Assembly: GCA_021229015.1 (NCBI GenBank)
Contig: CM037778.1
Span: forward strand, 18,483,214 to 18,547,213
Direction of reading: 5' to 3'
From: Solen grandis
Taxonomy: Eukaryota; Mollusca; Bivalvia; Adapedonta; Solenidae
DNA length: 64,000 nt
Positions 23,881 to 36,100 of this stretch are shown here, one piece after another. A model generated the notes under the pieces. It saw only the letters and a list, made by a program, of their open reading frames with translations, had not been told where the DNA came from and made no database searches. The translations under genes were made by a program, and so were the position numbers. Positions within the stretch are counted from its first letter, which is position 1. The number at the start of each line of letters is the position of its first letter.

Positions 23881-25773
23881 GTCCTATTTTTATTATTTTC
23901 TTTTTTCTTCCTAACTAAACGCTTATTTTTATATGTTCAATAGGCCTAGGACGATGAAATTTTTATGGCTTATTAGTCACGTGAGGAAATTTTGATTTCA
24001 ATGATTTTCAGCACCCTATGACGTCACATGACGTCACAGCTAAAAATAGTGAAAAATGGTGTTCGCGCTCTACTGCCGTCATTTATGGTCGGATTTTCTT
24101 CAAATTTTCACAGATGGTGCAACTTGAATCAAAGGTGTGCATATCCTGTCAGCTAACCGAAATTCCGAAAAACCGAAGTTCTGTGGCTGAAATAAGATTC
24201 GAACATAGGACCGAAAATTTCATTTTAGGATTAAAGAGCTTCAGGATGAGATAGAAAGTTGAAACTTACACAGTTTGCAGTTCTACAAAATGTCAACATA
24301 TATTTTTAATCGTGACGTCATATAACGTCAAGTGACGTCATAGGCATACTTCTTAATTTTCATTTTAGGGCAATGATTTCGACATGATGCCAGTTGTTCA
24401 GAATAATGAAAATTTCAGAGTCATGAGAGTAAAGTATGCGCTTTTGAACAAAAGCATCTTCAGCACCCTATGACGTCACCTGACGTCACAGCTAAAAATA
24501 GTGGAAAAATGGTGTTCGCGCTCTACAGCCGTCATTTATGGTCGGATTTTCTTCAAATTTTCACAGATGGTACATCTTGAAACTAAGGTATGCATATCCT
24601 GTCAGCTAAGCGAAACTCAAAAAGACCGAAGATCTGTGGCTGAAATAAGATTCGAACATAGGACCGAAAATTTCATTTTAAGATTAAAGAGCTTCTGGAT
24701 GAGATAGAATGTTGAAACTATCACAGTTTGCAGGTCTGAAGAATTTCTAAATAAATTTTGAGTCGTGACGTCATAAGACGTCATGTGACGTCATAGGCAT
24801 ACTTCTTAATTTTCATTTTAGGGCAATGATTTCGACATGATGCCAGTTGTTCAGAATAATGAAAATTTCAGAGTTATGACAGTAAAGCATGCGCTTTTGA
24901 ACAAAAGCATTTTCAGCACCTTATGACGTCACATGACGTCACAGCTAAAAATAGTGAAAAATGGTGTTCGCGCTCTACAGCCGTCATTTATGGTCGGATT
25001 TTCTTCAAATTTTCACAGATGGTACATCTTGAAACTACGGTTTGCATATCCTGTCAGCTAACCGAAGTTCCGAAAGACCGAAGTTCTGTGGCTGAAATAA
25101 GATTCGAACATAGGACCGAAAATTTCATTTTAGGATGAAAGAGCTTCAGGATGAGATAGAAAGTTGAAACTTACACAGTTTGCAGTTCTGCAGAATTTCT
25201 AAATAAATTTTGATACGTGACGTCATATGACGTCATGTGACATCATAGGGATTTCGACATGATGCCAGTTGTTCAGAATAATGAAAATTTCAGAGTTATT
25301 GCAGTAAAGTATGCGCTTTTGATCAACAGCATTTTCAGCACCCTATGACGTCACCTGACGTCAGAGCTAAAAATAGTGAAAAATGGTATTTGCGCTCTAC
25401 AGCCGCCATTTATGATCAGATTTTCTTCAAATTTTCACAGATGGTACATCTTGAAACTAAGGTGTATTTTGTAAGCTAACCTTAATTCCGAAAAACCGAA
25501 GTATTGCGGCTGAAGTAAGATTCAAACATAGGACCTTTAAACTAGAAATCAAGTTTGCAGTCATGTCCTGACGTCATAGGACATCATGTTACGTTACAGA
25601 CAAATACTTAGTTCTTATCATTTGCACTAATTTCGGAATATAATGTCAATTGTTCAGCATGAACATGAAATACTACCAGAGGTGAGACATTACATGAAAC
25701 TTCTATCTCCTGCTTTTTGCATTAACACAGCTTGCAGAAAGTCCTATCATTCGTTTTCACGAATGACATCTAG
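23881..25773 (+). mobile_element. Family 1 Helentron-like element body, four subtype a units and a tail
   Basis: Subtype a units start at 24018, about 24470, 24923 and 25345. The tail has GCAGAAAGTCCTA, the hairpin CATTCGTTTTCACGAATG and CTAG ending at 25773. About 860 bp from 23911 is repeated nearly base for base 1884 bp downstream, so this element and the next arose by a recent duplication. Confidence 0.75.
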
Positions 25774-27135
25774 TTATTATTCTTTTCTTCTTCCTAACTA
25801 AACGCTTATTTTTATATGTTGCAATAGGCCTAGGACGATGAAATTTTTATGGCTTATTAGTCACGTGAGGAAATTTTGATTTCAATGATTTTCAGCACCC
25901 TTTGACGTCACATGACGTCACAGCTAAAAATAGTGAAAAATGGTGTTCGCGCTCTACTGCCGTCATTTATGGTCGGATTTTCTTCAAATTTTCACAGATG
26001 GTGCAACTTGAATCAAAGGTGTGCATATCCTGTCAGCTAACCGAAATTCCGAAAAACCGAAGTTCTGTGGCTGAAATAAGATTCGAACATAGGACCGAAA
26101 ATTTCATTTTAGGATTAAAGAGCTTCAGGATGAGATAGAAAGTTGAAACTTACACAGTTTGCAGTTCTACAAAATGTCAACATATATTTTTAATCGTGAC
26201 GTCATATAACGTCAAGTGACGTCATAGGCATACTTCTTAATTTTCATTTTAGGGCAATGATTTCGACATGATGCCAGTTGTTCAGAATAATGAAAATTTC
26301 AGAGTCATGAGAGTAAAGTATGCGCTTTTGAACAAAAGCATCTTCAGCACCCTATGACGTCACCTGACGTCACAGCTAAAAATAGTGGAAAAATGGTGTT
26401 CGCGCTCTACAGCCGTCATTTATGGTCGGATTTTCTTCAAATTTTCACAGATGGTACATCTTGAAACTAAGGTATGCATATCCTGTCAGCTAAGCGAAAC
26501 TCAAAAAGACCGAAGATCTGTGGCTGAAATAAGATTCGAACATAGGACCGAAAATTTCATTTTAGGATTAAAGAGCTTCTGGATGAGATAGAATGTTGAA
26601 ACTATCACAGTTTGCAGGTCTGAAGAATTTCTAAATAAATTTTGAGTCGTGACGTCATAAGACGTCATGTGACGCCATAAGCATACTTCTTAATTTTCAT
26701 TTTAGGGCAATGATTTCGACATGTTGCCAGTTGTTCAGAATAATGAAAATTTCAGAGTTATTGCAGTAAAGTAAAAATGGTGTTCGCGCTCCACAGCCGC
26801 CATTTATGGTCAGCTTTTCTTCAAATTTTTACAGATGGTACATCTTGAAACTAAGGTGTGAATATTTTGTCAGCTAACCTTAATTCCGAAAGATCGAAGT
26901 TTTGTGGCTGAAGTAAGATTCGAACATAGGACCTTTAAACTAGAAATCAAGTTTGCAGTCATGTCCTGACGTCATATGACATCATGTTACGTCACAGACT
27001 AATACTTAGTTCTGATCATATGCACTAATTTCGGAATATAATGTCAATTGTTCAGCATGAACATGAAATACTACCAGAGGTGAGACATTACATGAAACTT
27101 CTATCTCCTGCTTTTTGCATTAACATAGCTTGCAG
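25774..27135 (+). mobile_element. Near-duplicate family 1 element, shortened, with a broken tail
   Basis: Units start at 25902 and about 26354, matching 24018 and 24470 almost exactly, offset by 1884 bp. A third unit is joined after a deletion at about 26773, where the sequence jumps from the inter-unit spacer into the next unit. The tail begins (AGCTTGCAGAA) but switches at about 27138 into ATTGGGTTTGTTCTGTTT, which belongs to a head. Confidence 0.75.
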
Positions 27136-27285
27136 AATTTAAATCATTGGGTTTGTTCTGTTTATTAGGACTTTCTGCCTAAAGCAGAAAGTCCTATTGG
27201 GTTTGTACTGTTTATTAGGGCTTTCTGCCTCAAGCAGAAAGACCTATTGGGTTTGTTATGTTTTTTCTTATTATTATTATTATTA
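27136..27285 (+). mobile_element. Tail/head junction and two 5' heads (family 1 then family 2)
   Basis: After the tail fragment fused to head sequence, TTAGGACTTTCTGC (family 1) starts at 27165 and TTAGGGCTTTCTGC (family 2) at 27215, each with its right arm and TATTGGGTTTGT. A long (ATT)n tract follows (about 27268-27291). The family 2 head is closed by the family 2 tail at 30700. Confidence 0.75.
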
Positions 27286-30200
27286 TTATTCTACTTTTTT
27301 CTTCCTTTTGAGGTTTAAATTAAAACAGGTTGCCGATGAGCTAGCAGCATGAAATTTTAATAGTATGCACAGTGACTTTGGCGCTTTTGATCGTCATAAT
27401 TTTTTTCTTCATGTGACGTCACATGACGTCAGGGCTGAAAAAAGCTACAAAAGCTTGTTCGAGCTCTACAGCCGTCATGATTGGACCGATTTACTTGATT
27501 TTTTCACAGAATGTATATATTATGTTCTCGTTGTGCAGGATTATATACGTTTTGCAATATTTGAAAAGATCAAGGATCTATGGCTGAACCAAGTTTCGAA
27601 CTTTGGACCAGAAAATGTATTGAAGTATTACGAAGCACTCAGATAAGCTAGAAACATGAAATTTGGACAGAATATGTGTCCTATTGATTTCTTTCAGTTC
27701 TGAGAAGATTGACATCGTATGACGTAAAATGACGTCATGACGCGTTATCAAATTTTTTATCCAAAATATACGGTTTTTTAGCACTGGAAGACAAAGTTTT
27801 TGACCGATTTGCATAAAATTTTCGTTGAAGGTGCAACATAGCCTCTTATTGTCATCAGTCACTTCCGCTTCCCGAAAATAGCTAAGGTCAAGGTTACATG
27901 TCAATTATCGGTTTTTTCTTCGGCCTTAAATATCTCAAAAACGAAAAATATTTTATCGAGACACTATGCGTATAATTTGTAGTGCTTTGAAATGCCTTTC
28001 AGACGATATATAGTTTTTGAAGATCGGGGTTGAATCAGTTAAGTTATTGCAGAAAAACAAAAATGCTGCAACCCTAAGCGCACTTAACTACTTATATCTC
28101 GATAATTATTGATTTTTGTTAATAAGAGTATGAATATAATTTGTAGATCAATGCCCGGCCGTTCTTTTGGTGTTTAAATTTTTAAGATTGACCTAATATT
28201 CATTAAGTTATAAGGAAAAACAAAACGATATGAACATATTTATCCCCCATTTTTGCCGTGTGCTCAAGGTTTAACCGCCCCAAATCTACAAAGTGTTTAA
28301 AAATACATACAATTATGAAGCGAGTGAATTGTGGGAAATCAAAAGACCTTTCTAACGGTACCTAGCTTTTTAAAATTGGACGTAATATAAGGAAGTTACA
28401 TGAAAAATAAGAATTTTGTAAAACCGTTCTTTCATGCACTCCCGCAGTAAGTCCCGATCACTTGATTCCTTTTTTTCGAAGAAACTTTTTTTTTTTTTTA
28501 AATAACATATAGAACATTTTTCTTTGTTTTGCATGATGTAATGCGGTTCTAATGATATGCAGATTTTAATGATCGGACCATAAATTATAAAGTTATTTGT
28601 CGAAAGGCAATAATAGACATGAACATCTTTTTGCCGACTTTTGCCGTTTTCTTGAAAATTACTTTCTATATCTCAAAACCCGTAATAGAAAAGTTGAAAC
28701 ATGAAACACGTGAAATGTTGGAAATTTAAAGGCCTTTCTAATGGTACCTAGTGTTTTGAAATTGGACATCGGACATCCTATAAGGAAGTTAGATAAGAAA
28801 TAAGAAGTCATTTAAACCGTTCTTTCATGCATTTCTGCAGTTAGTCCCTATCATTTGATTGTTTTTTTCTAAGAATTTATTAACTTTTGAAAATAACATA
28901 AAGAACAGTATTATTAGCGTGATGCAATGTGGTTCTAATGGTATGCAGATTTTAATGATCGGGCCATTAATTATAAAGTTATTTGTCGAAGGGCAATAAT
29001 AGACATGAACATCGTTTTGCCGATTTTTTGCCGTTTCTTTAAAAAAAAAAACTTTCTATATCTCAGAACACGTAACAGAAAAGTTGAAACATGAAACAAG
29101 TGAAATGTTGGAAATATAAAGGCCTTTCTTTTTTAAAATTGGACATCATATAAGGAAGTTAGATGAGTAATAAAAATTAATTTATACCGTTCTTTCATGC
29201 ACTTCTGCAATTAGTCCTAATCACTTGATTGCTTTTTCTAAGAAACAATTAATTCTAAGCTCACCTGAGCACATGTGCTAAAGATGAGCTATAAGAATCG
29301 ATGAATGTCAATTGTCCGTCCGTCTGTCCGTCAATCCGCCGTCCGTCCGTCGTCCACAATTAGTTTGTTTGCACTCTAGCATCTTCATTTCTTAAGCAAT
29401 CTCTTCAAACTTTATGACGATGTTTATTACCATAAAATCTCGCACAATTTTGATTATGGCTGATATACCTAAGGTCAGAGTTATGCCCTTTAAATATTAA
29501 ACAATGCCAATTTTTAGTTTGTTTGCACTGTAACATCTTCATTTCTTAAGAATCATCTTCAAACTCTATGACAATGTTTATAGCCATATTCTTTTGGCCA
29601 AGTTCGATTATGGCTGATATATGTCAGTTAGGTCAGGAGTTATGCCCCTTTTTGATATATAAAAATGTAATATTTCACTTTATTTGCATTCTAGCATCTT
29701 CATTTCTGAAATAATCATCTTCAATCTTTAGAACAATGTATATAGCCATATTCTTTCTGCCAAGTTCGATAATGGCTGATCTGCCAATTAGGTCAGGAGT
29801 TATGCCCCTTTTGATGTTTAAATTTGTGTGTTTTAAGCCATATTTTTTGAGTCAAGTTTGACTTCAAATTTCGACAACAGGCTCTCTTTAGTTCGTGGAA
29901 TTATAAATAATCTGATGGATTATGTCTTCAGTACAACTATGCTATAATTCAATAACTTCTGCAGGCAATGATAACAGTTTTTCTCAGGTGAGAGTCTTTT
30001 AGGGCCGCCTTTGCCCTCTTGTTGAAAATATCATAAAGAACAATTTTTTTATCATGATGCAGTGCAGTGTATTAAGTTATTTGTCGAATGGTAGTAGTTG
30101 ACATGAATATCTTTTTGCCGATTTTTGCCTTTTTGGGGGGAGGAATAACTTGATATATCGCAAAAACAAATAGGTTTAAACCTAAAGTAAGTACATGTTT

Positions 30201-30700
30201 GAATTCAAAAGACCTTTCTAACCATACCTGGGTTTTTAAAATCGGACATCATAGTTGCATGAAAGTCAGAATTTCTGGAAAAAAATCAAAAAAAAATCCT
30301 TGTGCTTCTGCAGTTGATCCCAGTTGGTATTCTTGTATACCTTTTTAACATGTTAAGAGGACTATTGATACTTCATTCCCTTGCAGAACACCAAGATTGA
30401 GTATTATTGTAGTTATCTTAAAGATGGTTCCGAAAAGTTAGCATTATGAAATTATAACTGAAAACAAAGCCACATATTCCCTTTTGAATGCAATGACTTT
30501 AAAATTTTAATTATGTTATATGACATCACAGATTTCCCTGCTTTTAATTTATGTTTGCACTCTACAGCTGTCAATTCGGGACGGATTTCCTTCAATTTTT
30601 AAAGATGGTGTATTTCAGAAAATAAAATAAGTATGATCAGGTTTGACATGGTTTGAAGTGCAGAAAGCCCTTTCTTTTGTCCAGAACAAAAGAAGTCTAG
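27215..30700 (+). mobile_element. Family 2 Helentron-like element, head to tail, subtype g unit
   Basis: The head at 27215 is followed by (ATT)n, one subtype g unit (core CGAGCTCTACAGCC near 27455), and the CRE-poor module (27735-29254). A family 4 insertion (29255-30021) comes next, then more CRE-poor module. The tail has GCAGAAAGCCC, the hairpin CTTTTGTCCAGAACAAAAG and AAGTCTAG ending at 30700. The module is closely similar to 11800-13250, but the family 4 insertions in the two copies lie at different places. Confidence 0.75.
29255..30021 (+). mobile_element. Family 4 Helentron-like element, complete
   Basis: It begins near CTAAGCTCACCTGAGC at 29255, then a GTCCGTCCGTC-rich stretch and about three ~150-bp units (gcatcttcatttcttaagc, taggtcaggagttatgcccc). 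It ends with CTCAGGTGAG, a GGGC...GCCC stem and CTTG (30018-30021). Left flank ...caattaatt and right flank ttgaaaat join to match the uninterrupted relative near 13003-13020. The insertion therefore lies between two T residues with no target duplication. Confidence 0.8.
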
Positions 30701-32586
30701 TTATTATTATTATTATTATTATTCTTTTCTTCTTCCAAACTAAACGCTTATTTTAATATGTTGCAATGGACCTAGGACGATGAAATTTTTATGGCTTATT
30801 AGTCACGTGAGGAAATTTTGATTTCAATGATTTTCAGCACCCTATGACGTCACATGACGTCACAGCTAAAAATAGTGAAAAATGGTGTTCGCGCTCTACA
30901 GCCGTCATTTATGGTCGGATTTTCTTCAAATTTTCACAGATGGTACATCTTGAATCAAAGGTGTGCATATCCTGTCAGCTAACCGAAATTCCGAAAGACC
31001 GAAGTTCTGTGGCTGAAATAAGATTCGAACATAGGACCGAAAATTTCAATTTAGGATTAGAGAGCTTCAGGATGAGATAGAAAGTTGAAACTTACACAGT
31101 TTTGCAGTTCTGCAGAATTTCTACAAATATTTTCAGTCAGAACGTCATATGACGTCATGTGACGTCATAAGCATACTTCTTAATTTTCATTTTAGGGCAA
31201 TGATTTTGACATGATGCCAGTTGTTCAGAATAATGAAAATTTCAGAGTTATGAAAGTAAAGTATGCGCTTTTGAACTAAAGCATCTTCAGCACCCTATGA
31301 CGTCACATGACGTCACAGCTAAAAATAGTGAAAAATGGTGTTCGCGCTCTACAGCCGTCATTTATGGTCGGATTTTCTTCAAATTTTCACAGATGGTACA
31401 TCTTGAATCAAAGGTGTGCATATCCTGTCAGCTAACCGAAATTCCGAAAGACCGAAGTTCTGTGGCTGAAATAAGATTCGAACATAGGACCGAAAATTTC
31501 ATTTTAGGATTAAAGAGCTTCAGGATGAAATAGAAAGTTGAAACTTACACAGTTTGCAGATCTTCATAATTTCTTAACATATTTAGAGTCGTGACGTCAA
31601 ATGTCGTCATGTGACGTCATAAGCATACTTCTTAATTTTCATTTTAGAGCAATGATTTCGACATGATGCCAGTTGTTCAGAATAATGAAAATTTCAGAGT
31701 TATGACAACAAAGTATGCGCTTTTGAACAAAGGCATCTTCAGCTACCTATGACGTCATGTGACGTCTGAGCTAAAAATAGTGAAAAATGGTGTAAACGCT
31801 CTACAGCCGCCATTTATGGTCGGATTTTCTTCAAATTTTTACAGATTGTACATCTTGAAACTAAGGTGTTCATATCCTGTCAGCTAACCGAAATTCCGAA
31901 AACCGAAGTTCTGTTGCTGAAATAATGACTCGAACATAGGACCGAAAATTTCATTTTAGGATTAAAGAACTTCAGATGAGATAGAAAGTTGAAACTCACA
32001 CAGTTTTGCAGTTCTGCAGCATTTCTACAAATATTTTGAATCGTGACGTCATAGACGTAATAAGCACACCACTTAATTTTAATTTGGGGCAATGATTTCG
32101 ACATGATGCCAGTTGTTCAGAATAATGAAAATTTCAGAGTTTATTGCAGTAAAGTATGCGCTTTTGAGCAACAGTATTTCAGCACCCTATGATGTCACCT
32201 GACGTCAGAGCTGAAAATAGTGAAAAAATGGTATTCGCGCTCTACAGCCGCCATTTATGATCAGATTTTCTTCAAATATTTACAGATGGTACATCTTGAA
32301 AATAAGTTGTAAATATTTTGTCAGCTAACCTTAATTCCGAAAAACCGAAGTATTGCGGCTGAAGTAAGATTCAAACTTAGGACCTTTAAACTAGAAATCA
32401 AATTTGCAGTCATGTCCTGACGTCATATGACATCATGTTACGTCACAGACTAATACTTAGTTCTTATCATTTGCACTAATTTCGGAATATAATGTCAATT
32501 GTTCAGCATGAACAATGAAATACTACCAGAGGTGAGTCATTACATGAAACTTCTATCTCCTGCTTTTTGCATTAACACAGCTTGCA
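30701..32586 (+). mobile_element. Family 1 Helentron-like element body with a chimeric 3' end
   Basis: (ATT)n and four subtype a units (from 30844, 31297, about 31749 and 32190). The first two are almost identical to those at 2391 and 2843. Near the tail, AGCTTGCAGAAAG does not continue into the hairpin but reads ACCTATTGGGTTTGTTCTG, which is the right half of a family 2 head. The crossover lies within the shared GCAGAAAG. Confidence 0.75.
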
Positions 32587-34313
32587 GAAAGACCTATTGG
32601 GTTTGTTCTGTCTTTTATTATTATTATTCTTTTTTTCCAACCTTTTCATGTTGTTATATCATTAAGTTGCTGAAGGTCTAGGACAAAGAAATTCTATCAA
32701 CAGACACCTGAAGCAATGGCATTTTGGAATATATTATTTTTATCTTCACATGACGTCACATGACGTCAGAACTAAAAATAACTACCAAAGTTTGTACGCG
32801 CTGTACACCGTCATTTATTGACGGATTGTCATGGAATTTTCACAGAAGTTATATATTAAGACCTCATTGTGCAGGATTATATAGGTTTGCCAAGATTCGA
32901 AAGAACTAAGGTTCTATGGCGAATCCAAGATTCGAACCAGGACGTCAAATTTCAAATCCATATAAAATCGATTCTAGATGAGATAGAAAGTTGATATTTG
33001 CGAGATTATATGTCTCTGTGTTTCCTTTGCATTTCGTAAAGACGAACGTCATATGACGTCATATGACGTCATCAAGTTTGTATAGAATTTTCCGATTTCT
33101 TGATGTCAATTTACTCATGTTGCAAAGGCTCATAGACAATGAAAATTAAATGTCCTATGTAGGTAATCATGAACATTTAGATTCAATGTTTAAAATTTTC
33201 ATATAACGTCACATGATGTCAGAACTAAAAATAGCTACCAAAGTTTGTACGCGCTGTACAGCCATCATTTTATGGACGGATTGGCATGGAATTTTTCACA
33301 GAAGTTAATATTTCGATCTCATTGTGCAGGAATTATATAGGTTTGCCAAATTCGAAAAAGCAAAGGTTCTATGGCGAATCCAAGATTCGAACCAAGGACG
33401 TCAAATTTCAAATACGTATAAAATCGTTTCTAGATGAGAAAAAGTTGATATTTGGCGAGATTATATATCTCTGTGTTCCTTTGCATTTTGTAAAGATGAA
33501 CGTCATATGACGTCATATGACATCATCAAGTTGTATAGAATTTCCGATTTCTTGATGTCAATTTACTCATGTTGCAAAGCTTCATAGACAATGCAAATTA
33601 AATGTCCTTTGTACATAATCATGAACATTTAGATTCAATGTTTAAAATTTTCATATGACGTCACATGACGTCAGAACTATAAATAACTACCAAAGTTTGT
33701 CCGCTGTGTACAGCCGTCATTTATTGATAGATTGGCATGGAATCTTTACAGAAGTTATATATTACGACCTCATTGTGCAGGATTCTATAGGTTTGCCAAG
33801 ATTCGAAAGAACTAAGGTTCTTTGACGAATCCAAGATTCGAACCAAGGACGTCAAATTTTAATACGTATAAAATCGTTTCTAGTCGAGATAGAAATTTGA
33901 TAATTAGCGAGCTTATACGTCTCTGTGTTTCCTTGCATTTTGTAAAGATGAACGTCATATGACGTCATCAAATTGTAGAGAATTTCCGATTCCTGAATGT
34001 CAATTACTCATGTTGCAAAGGTTCATAGACAATGAAAATTTAATGTCCTATGTAGGTAATCATGAACATTAAGATTTAAATGAGTAAAATTTTCAAATGA
34101 CGTCACATGACATCAAAAACTTAAAAAAGCTACCAAAGTTCATCCGCACCTGCACAGCCGTCATTTATGGACGGATTGGCATGGAATATTTTCACAGAAG
34201 TTATATATTACGACTTCATTGTGCAGGATTATATAGGTTTGCCAAACACCAGGTTTGTCATGGTTTGCAGTGCAGAAAGCCCTATCTTTTTGTTCAAAAC
34301 AAAAGAAGTCTAG
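32587..34313 (+). mobile_element. Family 2 Helentron-like element body, four subtype b units and a tail
   Basis: It has the right half of a family 2 head, (ATT)n, and subtype b units near 32790, 33245, 33695 and 34150. The tail has GCAGAAAGCCC, a CTTTTTGTTC/AACAAAAG hairpin and AAGTCTAG ending at 34313. The order and sequence follow 16709-18328 closely. Single-base deletions relative to that copy begin to appear here. Confidence 0.75.
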
Positions 34314-36100
34314 TTATTATTATTATTTTTCTTTTCTTCCTCAAGGATTTTCATATGTTGCCATCGTCCTAGGAGAATGAAATTTCGATGGCATATTATT
34401 CATATGCGTAATTAAAAAATTCTATAATTTTCAAATGCCTATGACGTCATTATGACGTCACACTTGGCAATTGCTACAAAAGTTTGTACGCGGTCCAGAG
34501 CGATAATTAATAAAACCGATTTTTATCAAATTTTCACAGAATGTGTATATAAGTTCTAGTTGTGCATCTCGGTGTCCGTTTTTCAAAATTCGAAAAAGCC
34601 CAAGGTTCTATGGCGAATGCAAGATTCAAACCAAGGACGTCAAATCGATAAAATGCTCATAAAATCGTCCCTAAATGAGACAGAAGGTTGATATTTTGTC
34701 AGTATATAGATCTCCGATAGATTTAAATATTTTGTGAAAATGGACGTCTTGTGACGTCATATGACGTCATCAAATTTCTAATTTTTAAACACATAATTTT
34801 ATATGTTACTATGGTCCAAGGACAATGAAATTTGATGTCATATTCTCCAAGAGATGTTATTTTGATTTCTATGATTTTCAATCTCTATGAGTCATATGAC
34901 CGTCACACGTGAATAAGCTACAAAAGTTTGTACGCGGTCCTCAGCCATTATTAATGAACCGATTTTCATCAAATTTTCACAGAATGTGTATATTAAGTTC
35001 TAGTTGTGCATCCCGGTTCCGTTTTTCAAAATTCGAAAAGTCCAAGGTTCTAAGCGATTCCAAGATTCGAACAAGGTCGTAAATTTTCAAATTCTTATAA
35101 AACGGTCCTATTTGAGACAGAAAGATGATATTGGGTCAGTATATAGGTCTCTGGGAGTCTTAAACATTTTGTGAAAATAAAAGTCATATGACGTCACTGA
35201 CGTCATTATATATAATAATCTTTAATTCTAACAAGATTATTTCTTAGTTTTAATATTTGAAGGGCAATTAAAATTTAAAGCCGCATGCTCAGATACGAAA
35301 TTCGATTTTAATGATTTTCAGAACCTATACGTCAATGACGTCACATTTGAAATTGACTAAAAAGTTTGTACAAAGGTCCGAGCCCTTTTTTAATGGGCCG
35401 ATTTTTATCAAATTTTTAAAAGAATGTTATATTAAGTTCTTATTGTGTATACCGGTGTCCTTTTTCAAATTCGAAAAAGTCCAAGGTTCTATAGCGAATT
35501 CAAAAATTCGAACCAAGGTCGTAAATTTTTAAATGCTTTAAAATCATTTTTATTTGAGATGAAAAAGATATTTGGTCAGTATATAGGTCTCTGGGAGTCT
35601 TAAACATTTTATGAAAATAAACGCCTATGACGTCACGTGACGTCATTATATGATAATGTATTTCTAATATTAAAAAAGAGTATTTCTATATATTTAAATT
35701 ATCGAAGGACAATGAAAATTAAATGACAAATGATTCAGATGCTGAAATTTCGATTTCAAGATTTTCAGAAGCCTAGACGTCTATGACGTCACATTTTTAA
35801 ATTGACTACAAAAGTTTGTACACGGTCCAGAGCCATTATTAATAGGCCGATTTTCATCAAACTTTCGCAGAATGTTATATTATGTTCTTTTTTGTGTATA
35901 CTGGTGTCCGTTTTTCAAATTCGAAAAACCAGCATCTATGGCGGGGTCCAAGATTCGAACCAAGGACTCAATTTTTTAAATGCTTATATAAACTGTCCTA
36001 TTTGAGATAGAAAATTTAAATTTTGCCAGTTGTAGGTCTCTGGGTGCTTAAAAAATTATGTGAAAATAAAAAGTCCTATACGTCACGTGACGTCATTTTT
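34314..36100 (+). mobile_element. Subtype d unit array, degraded
   Basis: It matches 20469-22680 in order (units near 34490, 34930, 35375 and 35825) but with increasing small deletions, for example GAGTCATATGACC where other copies read GACGTCATATGACG. I judge most of these to be consensus errors. Confidence 0.65.
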
